Source: S010-25 sp964466455
Lineage (GTDB): Bacteria; Pseudomonadota; Gammaproteobacteria; SZUA-229
Direction of reading: 5' to 3'
Length of the DNA stretch: 28,783 nt
Assembly (NCBI GenBank): GCA_964466455.1
Contig: CAYXNL010000030.1
Coordinates: 1-28,783 of the forward strand
This document shows positions 15,833 through 24,415 of this stretch, in pieces. Every line of letters starts with the position of its first letter. Position 1 is the stretch's first letter. The notes beneath the pieces are model-generated. The model was not told the DNA's origin. It saw only the letters and a list, made by a program, of their open reading frames with translations, and made no database searches. Both the position numbers and the translations under genes were made by a program.

Positions 15833-16710
15833 TAATCATTGGCCGTTTTCAGCAATTCTACTGCTTTTTGTTTTGCCAGTGTATTGATCAGGCGATTATC
15901 GTTATTTTTGATTTTTGCTGCCACGACTTCATTAAGCAGACGATCATGTAATTTCCGCTTAAACAGAAGACGGGCATATTTTTCTGCATACAATACTTTT
16001 GCCATCAGATTCCTGCCATGAGAGATAGCAATTGCCTGCTCAAAATGTTTTTTTGCCTGAGCAGGTTTTCCACCCAAAGCCGGTGGTAATAAGGTATCCA
16101 GCACTGCCATATAGACATGGGCGTTACCATCATCTATATCTCCATCCAGTTCAAGCACACGCTGTATACTCGCTTTCACTCGAGGCAATTCGGCTATTTT
16201 ATTCCAGTTACCACTGTCTGCTTCAATAACACCCGCCCAGGTACTGGCGAATAAAAACAATGACCTAACCTGTGAGGCATCAAATTTTTTCAAAAAATGT
16301 TTGTATTCATCAAATGACAGATTCTGCACATGACAGGAAGGGGGGTAACGCAGACACATCCCTCTACTGGCATAGTCAAAAGCATGTTTGGCTAATGCCT
16401 TTTTACTATTACCAGGTTCAACAAAGACCGATGCATAAGCACCATAAAGCTTCGCGCCTGTATCCAGTAAATCAACATTATCCGGTTCGCTGCGTATCAT
16501 ACTACTAACCAGTAGCAGGTAGGCTGGTAATGCCTTATTCACTGTTTCCGGGTCATCAGAGGACAGTATAGTCTGTGACAGGTTATCTGCAAAATCCTGC
16601 TTTGCGTTGGATATGAGCTGGCCACAACCACTAATAAGCGAGAAAACCAGCACCAGACTCAAAATGCGTATAGCTGAAACCACGGACTGTTTCAGTATGA
16701 TAGTATCCAT
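15826..16710 (-). CDS. tatT: TRAP-associated TPR lipoprotein, TatT family
   Basis: 294 aa. The signal peptide ends in the lipobox LISGC (Cys29), so the protein is lipidated. The mature part is helical and TPR-like. The run LPPALGGKPAQAKKHFEQAI, SHGRNLMAKVLYAEKYARLLFKRKLHDRLL is characteristic of the TatT family, first described with TRAP components in Treponema. TatT trimers dock DctP-type binding proteins and may pass ligand between them. Four more cysteines or none would not change this; two are visible at CLRYPPSC, possibly a disulfide. It is the first gene of the transporter cluster, with dctP starting 128 nt downstream. An intrinsic terminator separates it from the SPOR gene, so it needs its own promoter. 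The Shine-Dalgarno before the ATG is weak. Confidence 0.88.
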   Translation of the reverse strand: MDTIILKQSVVSAIRILSLVLVFSLISGCGQLISNAKQDFADNLSQTILSSDDPETVNKALPAYLLLVSSMIRSEPDNVDLLDTGAKLYGAYASVFVEPGNSKKALAKHAFDYASRGMCLRYPPSCHVQNLSFDEYKHFLKKFDASQVRSLFLFASTWAGVIEADSGNWNKIAELPRVKASIQRVLELDGDIDDGNAHVYMAVLDTLLPPALGGKPAQAKKHFEQAIAISHGRNLMAKVLYAEKYARLLFKRKLHDRLLNEVVAAKIKNNDNRLINTLAKQKAVELLKTANDYF

Positions 16711-16775
16711 AATTCTACTGTTGTAAAAGGTTTACGGATACTACAACAAATCAGCGGGGTAATGTTTATTCTAAA

Positions 16776-16805
16776 CAAAAAAAGGCCGGTATAACGGCCT
16801 TTTTC
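16776..16805. terminator. Bidirectional intrinsic terminator after the SPOR gene
   Basis: Stem AGGCCG/CGGCCT with a 6-nt loop, flanked by a run of seven A on the left and five T on the right. It works on the minus strand for the SPOR-domain gene, whose stop is 19 nt away, and shields the tatT cluster from read-through. Confidence 0.9.
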
Positions 16806-16823
16806 ATTTACTCTGAAAGCAGT

Positions 16824-17471
16824 TTACTTCGTAACAATAATTTTTTGCAGCCCGGCTACTGACCGTATCCAGGGTTTTGTGCCTGTTTTCTTCTCAAGAT
16901 ATCTGGCTGCCTGTCTGGCACTTGCACGGTCAGGCTGTAAATCGACCAGTACATAAACAGTATGTCCATTACGATCTGTTTTAACCGTTGTTAACTCGCC
17001 CAGACTTTTGTCCGTTTTAAACTTATTCATACTTGTTATCGTATTACTGGCGTAAACCTGCACCGCATAGCTGTTAACCGACATAGCCAGAATTTTTTGT
17101 TCCGGTGTCATTTTTTCTACTGTAGCAACGGGTACTGGTGCAGCGATGGCAGACGCAGGTGCCGCAGCAGTATTAGTCGCCGTTGTATTAGTTGTAGCTG
17201 CGCCCGCTGTCGTAGTATTAGATTTCTCCATCGCAGCAGGCGCAACAGGAGTGACAGCTTCCGGCTCTGACAGCAACACATGATCATCGAGTGTGGTATC
17301 GGTAACAACCGTATCGGACGGAACACTACTGTTTTCAGCTTCATGTTTCGCTGACCAGGGTGAATCATTCGTCTGTGCCCAGGGTGCTGGCGTAGTGGAG
17401 CAGGCCGCTAGCCCAGCAATGAGTAAATTAGTGATGACGGCAGTTCGAATTGTTTTTGTTGTTATTCTCAT
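16824..17471 (-). CDS. SPOR-domain lipoprotein
   Basis: 215 aa. The signal peptide ends in lipobox LAAC (Cys24). A low-complexity linker rich in Ala, Thr and Val (about 25-125, with many TNT and AAP runs) follows. A C-terminal SPOR domain (about 135-213) starts SYAVQVYASNTITSMNKF and ends with RSVAGLQKIIVTK. SPOR domains bind denuded glycan strands of septal peptidoglycan, so the protein is probably an envelope lipoprotein at the division site. It is a single-gene unit with its own sigma70-like promoter upstream and a terminator downstream. GGGGGA lies 5 nt before the ATG. Confidence 0.88.
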   Translation of the reverse strand: MRITTKTIRTAVITNLLIAGLAACSTTPAPWAQTNDSPWSAKHEAENSSVPSDTVVTDTTLDDHVLLSEPEAVTPVAPAAMEKSNTTTAGAATTNTTATNTAAAPASAIAAPVPVATVEKMTPEQKILAMSVNSYAVQVYASNTITSMNKFKTDKSLGELTTVKTDRNGHTVYVLVDLQPDRASARQAARYLEKKTGTKPWIRSVAGLQKIIVTK

Positions 17472-17512
17472 AACATCCCCCGGAAGGTAATTATTGTTGT
17501 ACAGTTGATGCG

Positions 17513-17541
17513 ATTTTAAGTTGTTAACAATTGTAGTTCAA
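17513..17541 (-). promoter_or_regulatory. Sigma70-like promoter of the SPOR gene
   Basis: On the minus strand TTGAAC, a 17-bp spacer and TAAAAT. It ends about 40 nt before the start codon at 17471. The spacing is optimal and both hexamers are near consensus. Confidence 0.65.
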
Positions 17542-17629
17542 ATTTTTACCTGTGATATCATCTGATCACTTATTAAGTAAAAATAATTCAGACCATGCGC
17601 ACTACTCTCCACAGCAAATGACAAATAAT

Positions 17630-17655
17630 AAAAAAGGAGCCATTGCTCCTTTTTT
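17630..17655. terminator. Bidirectional intrinsic terminator after pnp
   Basis: AAAAAA-GGAGC-CATT-GCTCC-TTTTTT, a perfect stem with A and T tracts on both sides. It lies about 80 nt after the pnp stop and closes the rimP-to-pnp operon on the minus strand. The rest of the 262-bp gap holds the SPOR promoter and nothing else I recognise. Confidence 0.93.
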
Positions 17656-17733
17656 ATTACAACATACGCTGCTAATCAGGTCATATCAATCCATTCGCAC
17701 CAGAATGAATGTAATCCGTCCATCCATAGCAAA

Positions 17734-19833
17734 TCAGGCAACAACAGAATCGACTTCTTTCATGCTTAATCGAATACGACCCTGACGGTCAATTTCCAGT
17801 ACTTTCACTTTCACTACGTCACCTTCGGACAATTTATCACTAACATTCTCCACCCGTTCATCACAGATCTGTGAAATATGCACGAGACCGTCTTTACCTG
17901 GTAGAATTTCAACAAAAGCACCAAAGTCCATAATCTTCTTAACCGTACCATCGTAAACAACACCAACTTCTGCATCGGAGGTAATTTGTTCTATACGGCG
18001 CTTGGCTTCTTCTGCTGCCGCAAGATCATTGGAGGAAATTTTTATATTTCCCTCATCATCAATATCAATGGTTGCACCGGTTTCTTCCGTCAACCCGCGA
18101 ATAACACTGCCACCTTTACCGATAACATCACGGATTTTTTCCGGATTAATTTTGATATCCAGATAACGTGGCGCATATTCAGACATTTCAGGATTCACTT
18201 CAGAAATAACCTTGTTCATTTCACCGAGAATATATAAACGACCCTGTTTTGCCTGCGCCAGAGCTTTTTCCATGATCTCACGGGTAATACCATCAATCTT
18301 GATATCCATCTGCAGGGCACAGATACCATCTGCCGGACCGGCTACTTTGAAATCCATATCACCAAGATGATCTTCATCACCTAGAATATCGGACAGTACA
18401 GCAAAACCATCGTCTTCTTTTATCAACCCCATTGCGATACCGGAAACAGGTGCCTTAATCGGCACCCCTGCGGCCATCAGTGACAGGCTGGTACCACAAA
18501 CAGATGCCATAGAGCTGGAACCGTTTGATTCTGTAATCTCAGATACCACCCGAATGGTATAGGGAAATTCATCATCTTTAGGCATCACACCCAGCACACC
18601 ACGTTTTGCCAGTCGCCCATGACCGATCTCACGACGTTTGGGTGAACCGACCATACCGGTTTCACCAACACAGTATGGTGGGAAATTGTAATGCAGCATA
18701 AAGTTTTCACGATAGGTGCCACTTAAGGCATCAATGATCTGTGCATCACGCGCGGTACCTAAAGTGGTAACAACCAGTGCCTGAGTCTCTCCACGTGTAA
18801 ACAATGCTGAACCATGAGTGCGTGGTAACACACCGGTACGAACCGTAATAGGACGAACTTCATCATTGCTACGACCATCAATACGCTTTTCACCGGCAAT
18901 AATTCGGCTACGCACAATGTGTTTTTCAAGTTTACCAAAAGCAGTTTCTACATCTGCCGCATTCCAGCCAGCTTCTTCATCAGAGGCCAGAGCATTGACT
19001 ACTGCATCCTTAGCCGCTTTTACCGCATCCTGACGATCAAGTTTATCGGCAATCTGATAGGCAGCCGTTAATGCATCGGTAGAAACATCAACTACTTTTT
19101 CATACAGGCCTTCATCTGCCTCCGGTGCCTGCCAGTTCCACGAAGGAGTACCGACTTCTTCTGCAAATTCATTAACTGCCTTAACCACTACCTGCATCTG
19201 TTCATGGCCGAACATTACTGCACCGAGCATAATTTCCTCAGACAGTATTTTTGCTTCTGATTCAACCATTAATACGGCTTTTTCTGTGCCGGCAACCACC
19301 AGATCCAGAGCCGATGTTTCCAACGCCTCTTTATTTGGATTTAACAGGTATTCACCGTCTTTATAACCGACCCGTGCCGCACCTAATGGTCCTTTGAACG
19401 GTACGCCAGCAATGGATAAAGCCGCTGAGGCGCCAATAATGGCCGGGATTTCTGAATCGATATCATCGCTGATAGAAACAACGGTAGCGACTATCTGCGT
19501 GTCGTGATAAAAACCTTTGGGAAATAGAGGTCGAATAGGACGATCAATCAGGCGACTAGTTAGTGTTTCCGCTTCACTCGGACGGCCTTCACGACGGAAG
19601 AAACCACCGGGAATTTTACCCGCTGCATAGGTTCGTTCCTGATAATTTACCGTCATGGGAAAGAAATCGCCGCGTTCATTAGCCTGCTTAATCACCACTG
19701 CGCTTACAAAAACCACGGTATCACCCATGCTGATTTTTACGGCACCGCTTGCCTGACGAGCAATTTCACCCGTTTCCAGTGTTACAGGTATATTGCCATA
19801 CTGAAATGTCTTTTTGATTGCTGTTGGTATCAC
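17734..19833 (-). CDS. pnp: Polyribonucleotide nucleotidyltransferase (PNPase)
   Basis: 699 aa, normal length. It is a phosphorolytic 3'-5' exoribonuclease of the degradosome. Two RNase PH cores are separated by the helical domain (about 210-300). The catalytic segment GDMDFKVAGPADGICALQMDIK carries the metal/phosphate-site aspartates. A KH domain follows with GKGG near 572, then an S1 domain (VGVVYDGTVKKIMDFGAFVEI) at the C-terminus. The start is a GTG. It fits because MIPTAIKKTFQYG aligns with the conserved N-terminus of the family. The gene is last in its operon, 208 bp after rpsO, with its own likely promoter and a structured leader. Confidence 0.98.
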   Translation of the reverse strand: MIPTAIKKTFQYGNIPVTLETGEIARQASGAVKISMGDTVVFVSAVVIKQANERGDFFPMTVNYQERTYAAGKIPGGFFRREGRPSEAETLTSRLIDRPIRPLFPKGFYHDTQIVATVVSISDDIDSEIPAIIGASAALSIAGVPFKGPLGAARVGYKDGEYLLNPNKEALETSALDLVVAGTEKAVLMVESEAKILSEEIMLGAVMFGHEQMQVVVKAVNEFAEEVGTPSWNWQAPEADEGLYEKVVDVSTDALTAAYQIADKLDRQDAVKAAKDAVVNALASDEEAGWNAADVETAFGKLEKHIVRSRIIAGEKRIDGRSNDEVRPITVRTGVLPRTHGSALFTRGETQALVVTTLGTARDAQIIDALSGTYRENFMLHYNFPPYCVGETGMVGSPKRREIGHGRLAKRGVLGVMPKDDEFPYTIRVVSEITESNGSSSMASVCGTSLSLMAAGVPIKAPVSGIAMGLIKEDDGFAVLSDILGDEDHLGDMDFKVAGPADGICALQMDIKIDGITREIMEKALAQAKQGRLYILGEMNKVISEVNPEMSEYAPRYLDIKINPEKIRDVIGKGGSVIRGLTEETGATIDIDDEGNIKISSNDLAAAEEAKRRIEQITSDAEVGVVYDGTVKKIMDFGAFVEILPGKDGLVHISQICDERVENVSDKLSEGDVVKVKVLEIDRQGRIRLSMKEVDSVVA

Positions 19834-19843
19834 TGTTCTACTT

Positions 19844-19865
19844 CCCGAATATTGCCCGAATATTG
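19844..19865 (-). repeat. Tandem 11-bp repeat in the pnp leader
   Basis: CCCGAATATTG occurs twice with no spacer (19844-19854 and 19855-19865), just upstream of the pnp start. On the mRNA it gives two CAATATTCGGG units, the second containing the GGGA that may serve as the Shine-Dalgarno. Next to it, GATATTT...AAATATC (19865-19894) can pair. It may be a slippage duplication or a leader control element. Confidence 0.6.
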
Positions 19866-19901
19866 ATATTTAAAAATTAAAAGTTAAAAATATCAGGGGT
19901 T

Positions 19902-19931
19902 ATTATAAATGCACCAGTTAACCCGGACCAA
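19902..19931 (-). promoter_or_regulatory. Candidate pnp promoter
   Basis: On the minus strand TTGGTC, an 18-bp spacer and TATAAT, about 70 nt before the pnp start. The -10 is perfect and the -35 is poor. Confidence 0.35.
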
Positions 19932-20009
19932 AAATTTAGCAGGTTCACTATTGCGCGTTAACTTACTTTATTATAAGCATAAAATCAGTATCATTACTAT
20001 ATTCAGCTT

Positions 20010-20037
20010 CTGTCCGACAAACAACCAGAGCGGACAG
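20010..20037 (-). other. Hairpin after rpsO in the rpsO-pnp gap
   Basis: CTGTCCG and CGGACAG pair around a 14-nt loop, 4 nt after the rpsO stop. No U-tract follows, so it is not a strong terminator. In enteric bacteria the same gap holds an attenuator and an RNase III processing stem; this could be the counterpart. Confidence 0.45.
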
Positions 20038-20041
20038 GTTC

Positions 20042-20311
20042 CTAGCGGCGCAGACCCAGGCTACTGATTAAAATCTTATAGCTTGCTATATTTTTACCTT
20101 TAAGGTAATCCAGTAATTTACGACGCTGATTTACCATGTGCAACAGTCCACGACGTGAATGATGGTCGTGTTTATGCTCTTTAAAATGCTCGGTCAGTTG
20201 TACAATACGTGTAGTTAATAGTGCAACCTGTACTTCCGGTGAACCTGTGTCACCCTCTTTGCGGCTGTATTTGCCTATTACATCCACTTTTTCTGCGGTC
20301 GATAATGCCAT
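20042..20311 (-). CDS. rpsO: 30S ribosomal protein S15
   Basis: 89 aa, exactly the usual length. It binds 16S rRNA helices 20-22 early in 30S assembly. The canonical segments are present: GDTGSPEVQVALLTTRIVQLTEHFKEHKHDHHSRRGLL and NQRRKLLDYLKGKN. GGAG lies 7 nt before the ATG. It sits between truB and pnp in the classic order. Confidence 0.99.
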   Translation of the reverse strand: MALSTAEKVDVIGKYSRKEGDTGSPEVQVALLTTRIVQLTEHFKEHKHDHHSRRGLLHMVNQRRKLLDYLKGKNIASYKILISSLGLRR

Positions 20312-20353
20312 GTAAACTCCAAAATCTCTATCTTTGAAAATAAAAGGTTCGCG

Positions 20354-20362
20354 ATTTTATCA
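20354..20362 (-). promoter_or_regulatory. Extended -10 promoter candidate for rpsO
   Basis: TGATAAAAT on the minus strand, an extended -10 (TG-N-TAAAAT), about 45 nt before the rpsO start and inside the 123-bp truB-rpsO gap. The -35 region is only T-rich. rpsO commonly has its own promoter here in other gammaproteobacteria. Confidence 0.4.
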
Positions 20363-20434
20363 CTTATTACGGCGACAAAAAAGCATTGATTGCTGATTGG
20401 CTGATTTATTCTGTTTTATTCAGGAACGCTCGAA

Positions 20435-21349
20435 TCAGACATGCCCCTGAATCACCCGCCGGGGGGCAACCAGTCCGTCATCCTGAATTTCTCCTACGCC
20501 AAGAAACCGGCTATGTTCATACATTCTAACCCAGCCTTCGGTTGGTGCATGAGGCACCAGAACCGGCTGCCCCTGACGAACATAAAAAGCCGCATCGCTG
20601 CCCAGTTGAATATCCGGCCAGTCGGCAACACCACTATCAATGGGTAATAAACACTGATCCAGCGCTTCTGTACCCTGCTGTGCCAGTTGTTCCAGATGTT
20701 CCAGTGTTACCATATCCCCTGAGTACGGCCCCACCCGTAAACGCCTTAGCGATACGATATGTGCGCCTGTATTCAGCCTGGCAGCGATGTCTTCAACCAG
20801 AGTACGCACATAAGTGCCCTTGGAGCAGGTCACGTCCAGTTCCAGAATTTCATCGCACAGGCCAAGAAATTGGATTTCATAAATAGTGATCCTGCGCGGT
20901 TTTCGTTCAACCTCGATACCCTGACGAGCCAGTTTATATAACCGCTCACCATTATGTTTCAGTGCGGAATACATCGGTGGTATCTGTTCAATTTCACCGA
21001 TAAATGCAGGCAGAACCGCTTCAACATCTGCCGCCTGTACCGGTGAGGCATCCCATCTACAAGTAACATCACCCTCTGCATCACCGGTAGAGGTTTTCAC
21101 CCCAAGTTGACAACGTAGCTGATAACGCTTATCAGCATCCAGCAAAAATGCAGAGATTTTTGTTGCCTCACCAAAACAGATAGGTAACATTCCTGTTGCA
21201 AGGGGGTCCAGACTACCGGTATGTCCCGCCTTGGCAGCACCATATAAACGTTTCACCTTTTGCAGCATCTGATTGGAACTACCACCCGATGGTTTATCAA
21301 AAAGTAATACGCCGTTAACAGCACGGCCTCTATTTTTTCTCTTCGCCAC
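20435..21349 (-). CDS. truB: tRNA pseudouridine(55) synthase TruB
   Basis: 304 aa. It converts U55 in the T-loop of tRNAs to pseudouridine. Catalytic Asp48 sits in GHTGSLDPLATGMLP; DKPSGGSSNQ, DADKRYQLRCQLG and CSKGTYVRTL are the other family blocks. The C-terminal part (about 250-304) is a short PUA-like region. The start is GTG with GAGAG just upstream, 18 nt after the rbfA stop. Confidence 0.98.
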   Translation of the reverse strand: MAKRKNRGRAVNGVLLFDKPSGGSSNQMLQKVKRLYGAAKAGHTGSLDPLATGMLPICFGEATKISAFLLDADKRYQLRCQLGVKTSTGDAEGDVTCRWDASPVQAADVEAVLPAFIGEIEQIPPMYSALKHNGERLYKLARQGIEVERKPRRITIYEIQFLGLCDEILELDVTCSKGTYVRTLVEDIAARLNTGAHIVSLRRLRVGPYSGDMVTLEHLEQLAQQGTEALDQCLLPIDSGVADWPDIQLGSDAAFYVRQGQPVLVPHAPTEGWVRMYEHSRFLGVGEIQDDGLVAPRRVIQGHV

Positions 21350-21367
21350 GAAATACTCTCAAACTGG

Positions 21368-21787
21368 TTATTTTTCTGTTTGGGTCTGTGCATTAGCCGA
21401 TATCACATGTTCTGTGTCCTCTGGCTGCGCATGTTGTTTATCACTATCAATAGCCTGACGAATCAGCTCATCCATTTGTGCCCCGCGTTGCATGCTATCG
21501 TCCAGAACAAATTTAAGTGTCGGAACAATACGCGCATGGATGCGACCGGCAATAAGTTTACGAATATAGCCACTGGCTCGATTCAGCGTTTTCAGGCTTT
21601 CTTCCTGCTCCTGCACATCAAGCACCGAGCAATACACCAGCGCATGACTCAGGTCACGACTGACTTTTACCTCGGTGAATGACAAAAAACCCAGACGCGG
21701 ATCCTTGATTTCTGCACGGACAATTTCAGCGAGATCCCGGCGGAGTTGTTCTGCCATACGCTGACTACGTGAAAACTCTCTAGGCAT
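21368..21787 (-). CDS. rbfA: 30S ribosome-binding factor RbfA
   Basis: 139 aa. A KH-like late maturation factor of the 30S subunit. MPREFSRSQRMAEQLRRDLAEIVRAEIKDPRLGFLSFTEVKVSRDLSHALVY is the family signature region, shown here by MAEQLRRDLAEI and KDPRLGF. The last 35 residues are a polar tail common in longer family members. It lies between infB (32 nt upstream) and truB. Confidence 0.97.
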   Translation of the reverse strand: MPREFSRSQRMAEQLRRDLAEIVRAEIKDPRLGFLSFTEVKVSRDLSHALVYCSVLDVQEQEESLKTLNRASGYIRKLIAGRIHARIVPTLKFVLDDSMQRGAQMDELIRQAIDSDKQHAQPEDTEHVISANAQTQTEK

Positions 21788-21819
21788 GCTTCAGTTCTGT
21801 TCCTGCGTTTGCCAAAGCG

Positions 21820-24399
21820 TTACAGCTTGCGCTCAATCTCAACTTTTTCAAATACTTCAATCTGATCACCCACTTTTACATCGTAGTTTTTCACTGCAAT
21901 GCCACATTCTGTACCACTGATTACTTCTTTCACGTTATCTTTAAAGCGGCGCAAAGATTCAAGCTCACCCTCAAAAATCACTACGTTGTCACGTAACACC
22001 CGGATCGGTGCATCTTTACGTACCACGCCCTCAGTAACCAGTGATCCGGCGACCTGACCAAATGCTGGCGATGTAAACACTTCCTGTACGGTTGCCATAC
22101 CAATAATCTGTTCCCGGTATTCTGCTTTAAGCATACCGGTCAGTGCTTTGGTAACTTCATCAATTAATTCATAAATGACACTGTAATAATTCAGTTCAAC
22201 ACCACGTTCAGCGGCGACCCGCCGAGCGGAAGCATCAGCACGTACATTAAAACCGATAACAATAGCGCTCGACGCAGCGGCCAGGCTGATATCGGTTTCA
22301 TTAATACCACCCACACCGGCTGCGACAATACGAACATCTACTTCATCATTATCTACAGCCAGTTTTTGCAACGAGTCACTGATTGCGTGCAAAGTTCCCT
22401 GCACATCAGCTTTAAGCAGAACATTCAGCTTCTTGACTTCACCCGCCGCCATCTGGTCAAACAGGGAATCAAGCTTGTTTGCCCGTTGTGCAGCAAGACG
22501 CACATTACGGGCTTTTTCCTGACGCCTGGCAGAAACTTCACGTGCCGTACGCTCATCTTCCAGCACCAGCATTTCATCACCGGCATTAGGCGTACTGGAT
22601 AAGCCAATTACCGCAACCGGCATGGAAGGGCCGGCAGATTCAACCGTGTTACCGAACTCATCAAACATAGCACGTACCCGGCCAAAATCTTCGCCGGCAA
22701 GCATAATGTCACCTTTTCGCAGTGTGCCTTCCTGAACCAGAACCGTTGAGGTAACGCCTCGACCCTTATCCAGCGAAGCTTCCAGTACAACACCTTTTGC
22801 CAGCCCCTGATCGACAGCCTTGAGTTCAAGCAGTTCAGCCTGCAGTAAAATAGCATCCAGCAATTCATCAATGCCCTGACCGGTATGAGCGGAAACATTA
22901 ACAAAAATATTCTCACCACCCCATTCTTCAGGGATAATGTTGTAGCTACCCAGCTCGTTTTTTATTCGATCAGGATCGGCGCCTTCTTTATCCATTTTAT
23001 TCACTGCGATAACAATCGGAACGTCGGCGGCCTTCGCATGTTGCACGGCTTCAATCGTCTGTGGCATTACGCCGTCATCGGCGGCAACAACAATAATGAC
23101 AATATCGGTTGCATTAGCGCCGCGCTCACGCATACTGGTAAATGCGGCATGTCCTGGCGTATCAAGAAAGGTAATCATTCCCTTTTCTACTTCAACATGA
23201 TAGGCACCAATATGCTGAGTGATACCGCCGGCTTCTCCTGAGGCGATTTTAGATTTGCGAATATAATCGAGCAGCGATGTTTTGCCGTGGTCAACATGCC
23301 CCATAATGGTTACAACGGGTGGTCGGGTCTTCTCCTCATAATCGGATACACCACGCGCCAGCATGGTTTTTTCATAATCATCTTCACTAACGGAGATTAC
23401 ATTATGCCCCAGTTCCTCTACTACCAGTACGGCGGTATCCTGATCAATAATCTGGTTGATTGTTGCCATTACGCCCATTTTCATCAGTTGCATAATAAGC
23501 TCAGCCGCTTTCATGGACATGCGTTTTGCCAGCTCATCCACCGTAATGGTTTCGGGTATCACCACGTCATGCACAATAGGAGCCACCGGCCGTTCGAAAC
23601 CATGTTTGGCATCTGCAACAATCGAAGAGGACCGTGACTGTTTGCCTTTTCTCTTTTTTCGACGATCTGATGCGGAAACATGCAACTCCTTACGTCCATA
23701 TAAAGTCTGTCCTTTATCATGGCGCTGTGAGGCATCAGCTTTGGCTTTTTTCGACGGAGTTTTCTGCCGCCGGGTTTCTTCGGCCTGAAGCGCATCCGGA
23801 GTCACCGCCGTTTTATTCGTTAACGCATCCGCTTTGGATTTCTTGCGTGGTTTTGCTGTTGTGTCCGTCACCTCAGCGGTTGTCTGCGTCTCCACCTTCA
23901 GTTTTTCCTGACGTTCGCGTTCTTCACGTTCAACGCTCTCACGTTCTTCGGTTCGTTTACGTTTACGTTCACGATCCGCCTCACGCTCTGCCTCACGCCG
24001 TGCCTGATCTGCGCGTAATTTTTCCAGATCGGTTAACTCTACCGGTTGCTCTGTCACCTCTACCGCAACATCAGTATCTTCCTCTTTCGGTGCCGGACGG
24101 GAAACTGAACGCTTGCGTCGCACCTCAACTGCCACCGTCTTACCCTGACTACTACTGCTGTTGAGCTTTACTTCACTAACGGATTTTCGTTTTAATACAA
24201 TTTTGCGGGAGCGGGTTTCGCCTTCACCACCCTTACCATGCAGACCGCGTAAATACGTTAGTAGTTGCCCCTTGTCTTTATCAGAAACCAGTGCATCAGG
24301 GGCATCAATAGATAACCCGGCATCTTTTATCTGCTCAAGCAAACGTTCGACCGGTGTGCCGACGACATTTGCAAGTTGTTTTACTGTTACTTCAGCCAT
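21820..24399 (-). CDS. infB: Translation initiation factor IF-2
   Basis: 859 aa. The GTPase places initiator tRNA on the 30S subunit and promotes subunit joining. The N-terminus (1-52) is an IF2-associated domain, followed by a highly charged Lys/Arg/Glu linker (about 55-270) and a second N-terminal domain. The G domain has G1 GHVDHGKT at 367-374 (Lys373), G3 DTPGH at 413-417 and G4 NKMD at 467-470. Domains II-IV follow and end in KVEIERKL. It follows nusA by 16 nt. Internal in-frame starts that could give a shorter isoform, as in enteric bacteria, were not resolved. Confidence 0.98.
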   Translation of the reverse strand: MAEVTVKQLANVVGTPVERLLEQIKDAGLSIDAPDALVSDKDKGQLLTYLRGLHGKGGEGETRSRKIVLKRKSVSEVKLNSSSSQGKTVAVEVRRKRSVSRPAPKEEDTDVAVEVTEQPVELTDLEKLRADQARREAEREADRERKRKRTEERESVEREERERQEKLKVETQTTAEVTDTTAKPRKKSKADALTNKTAVTPDALQAEETRRQKTPSKKAKADASQRHDKGQTLYGRKELHVSASDRRKKRKGKQSRSSSIVADAKHGFERPVAPIVHDVVIPETITVDELAKRMSMKAAELIMQLMKMGVMATINQIIDQDTAVLVVEELGHNVISVSEDDYEKTMLARGVSDYEEKTRPPVVTIMGHVDHGKTSLLDYIRKSKIASGEAGGITQHIGAYHVEVEKGMITFLDTPGHAAFTSMRERGANATDIVIIVVAADDGVMPQTIEAVQHAKAADVPIVIAVNKMDKEGADPDRIKNELGSYNIIPEEWGGENIFVNVSAHTGQGIDELLDAILLQAELLELKAVDQGLAKGVVLEASLDKGRGVTSTVLVQEGTLRKGDIMLAGEDFGRVRAMFDEFGNTVESAGPSMPVAVIGLSSTPNAGDEMLVLEDERTAREVSARRQEKARNVRLAAQRANKLDSLFDQMAAGEVKKLNVLLKADVQGTLHAISDSLQKLAVDNDEVDVRIVAAGVGGINETDISLAAASSAIVIGFNVRADASARRVAAERGVELNYYSVIYELIDEVTKALTGMLKAEYREQIIGMATVQEVFTSPAFGQVAGSLVTEGVVRKDAPIRVLRDNVVIFEGELESLRRFKDNVKEVISGTECGIAVKNYDVKVGDQIEVFEKVEIERKL

Positions 24400-24415
24400 T
24401 CAATCGATCCCACTT

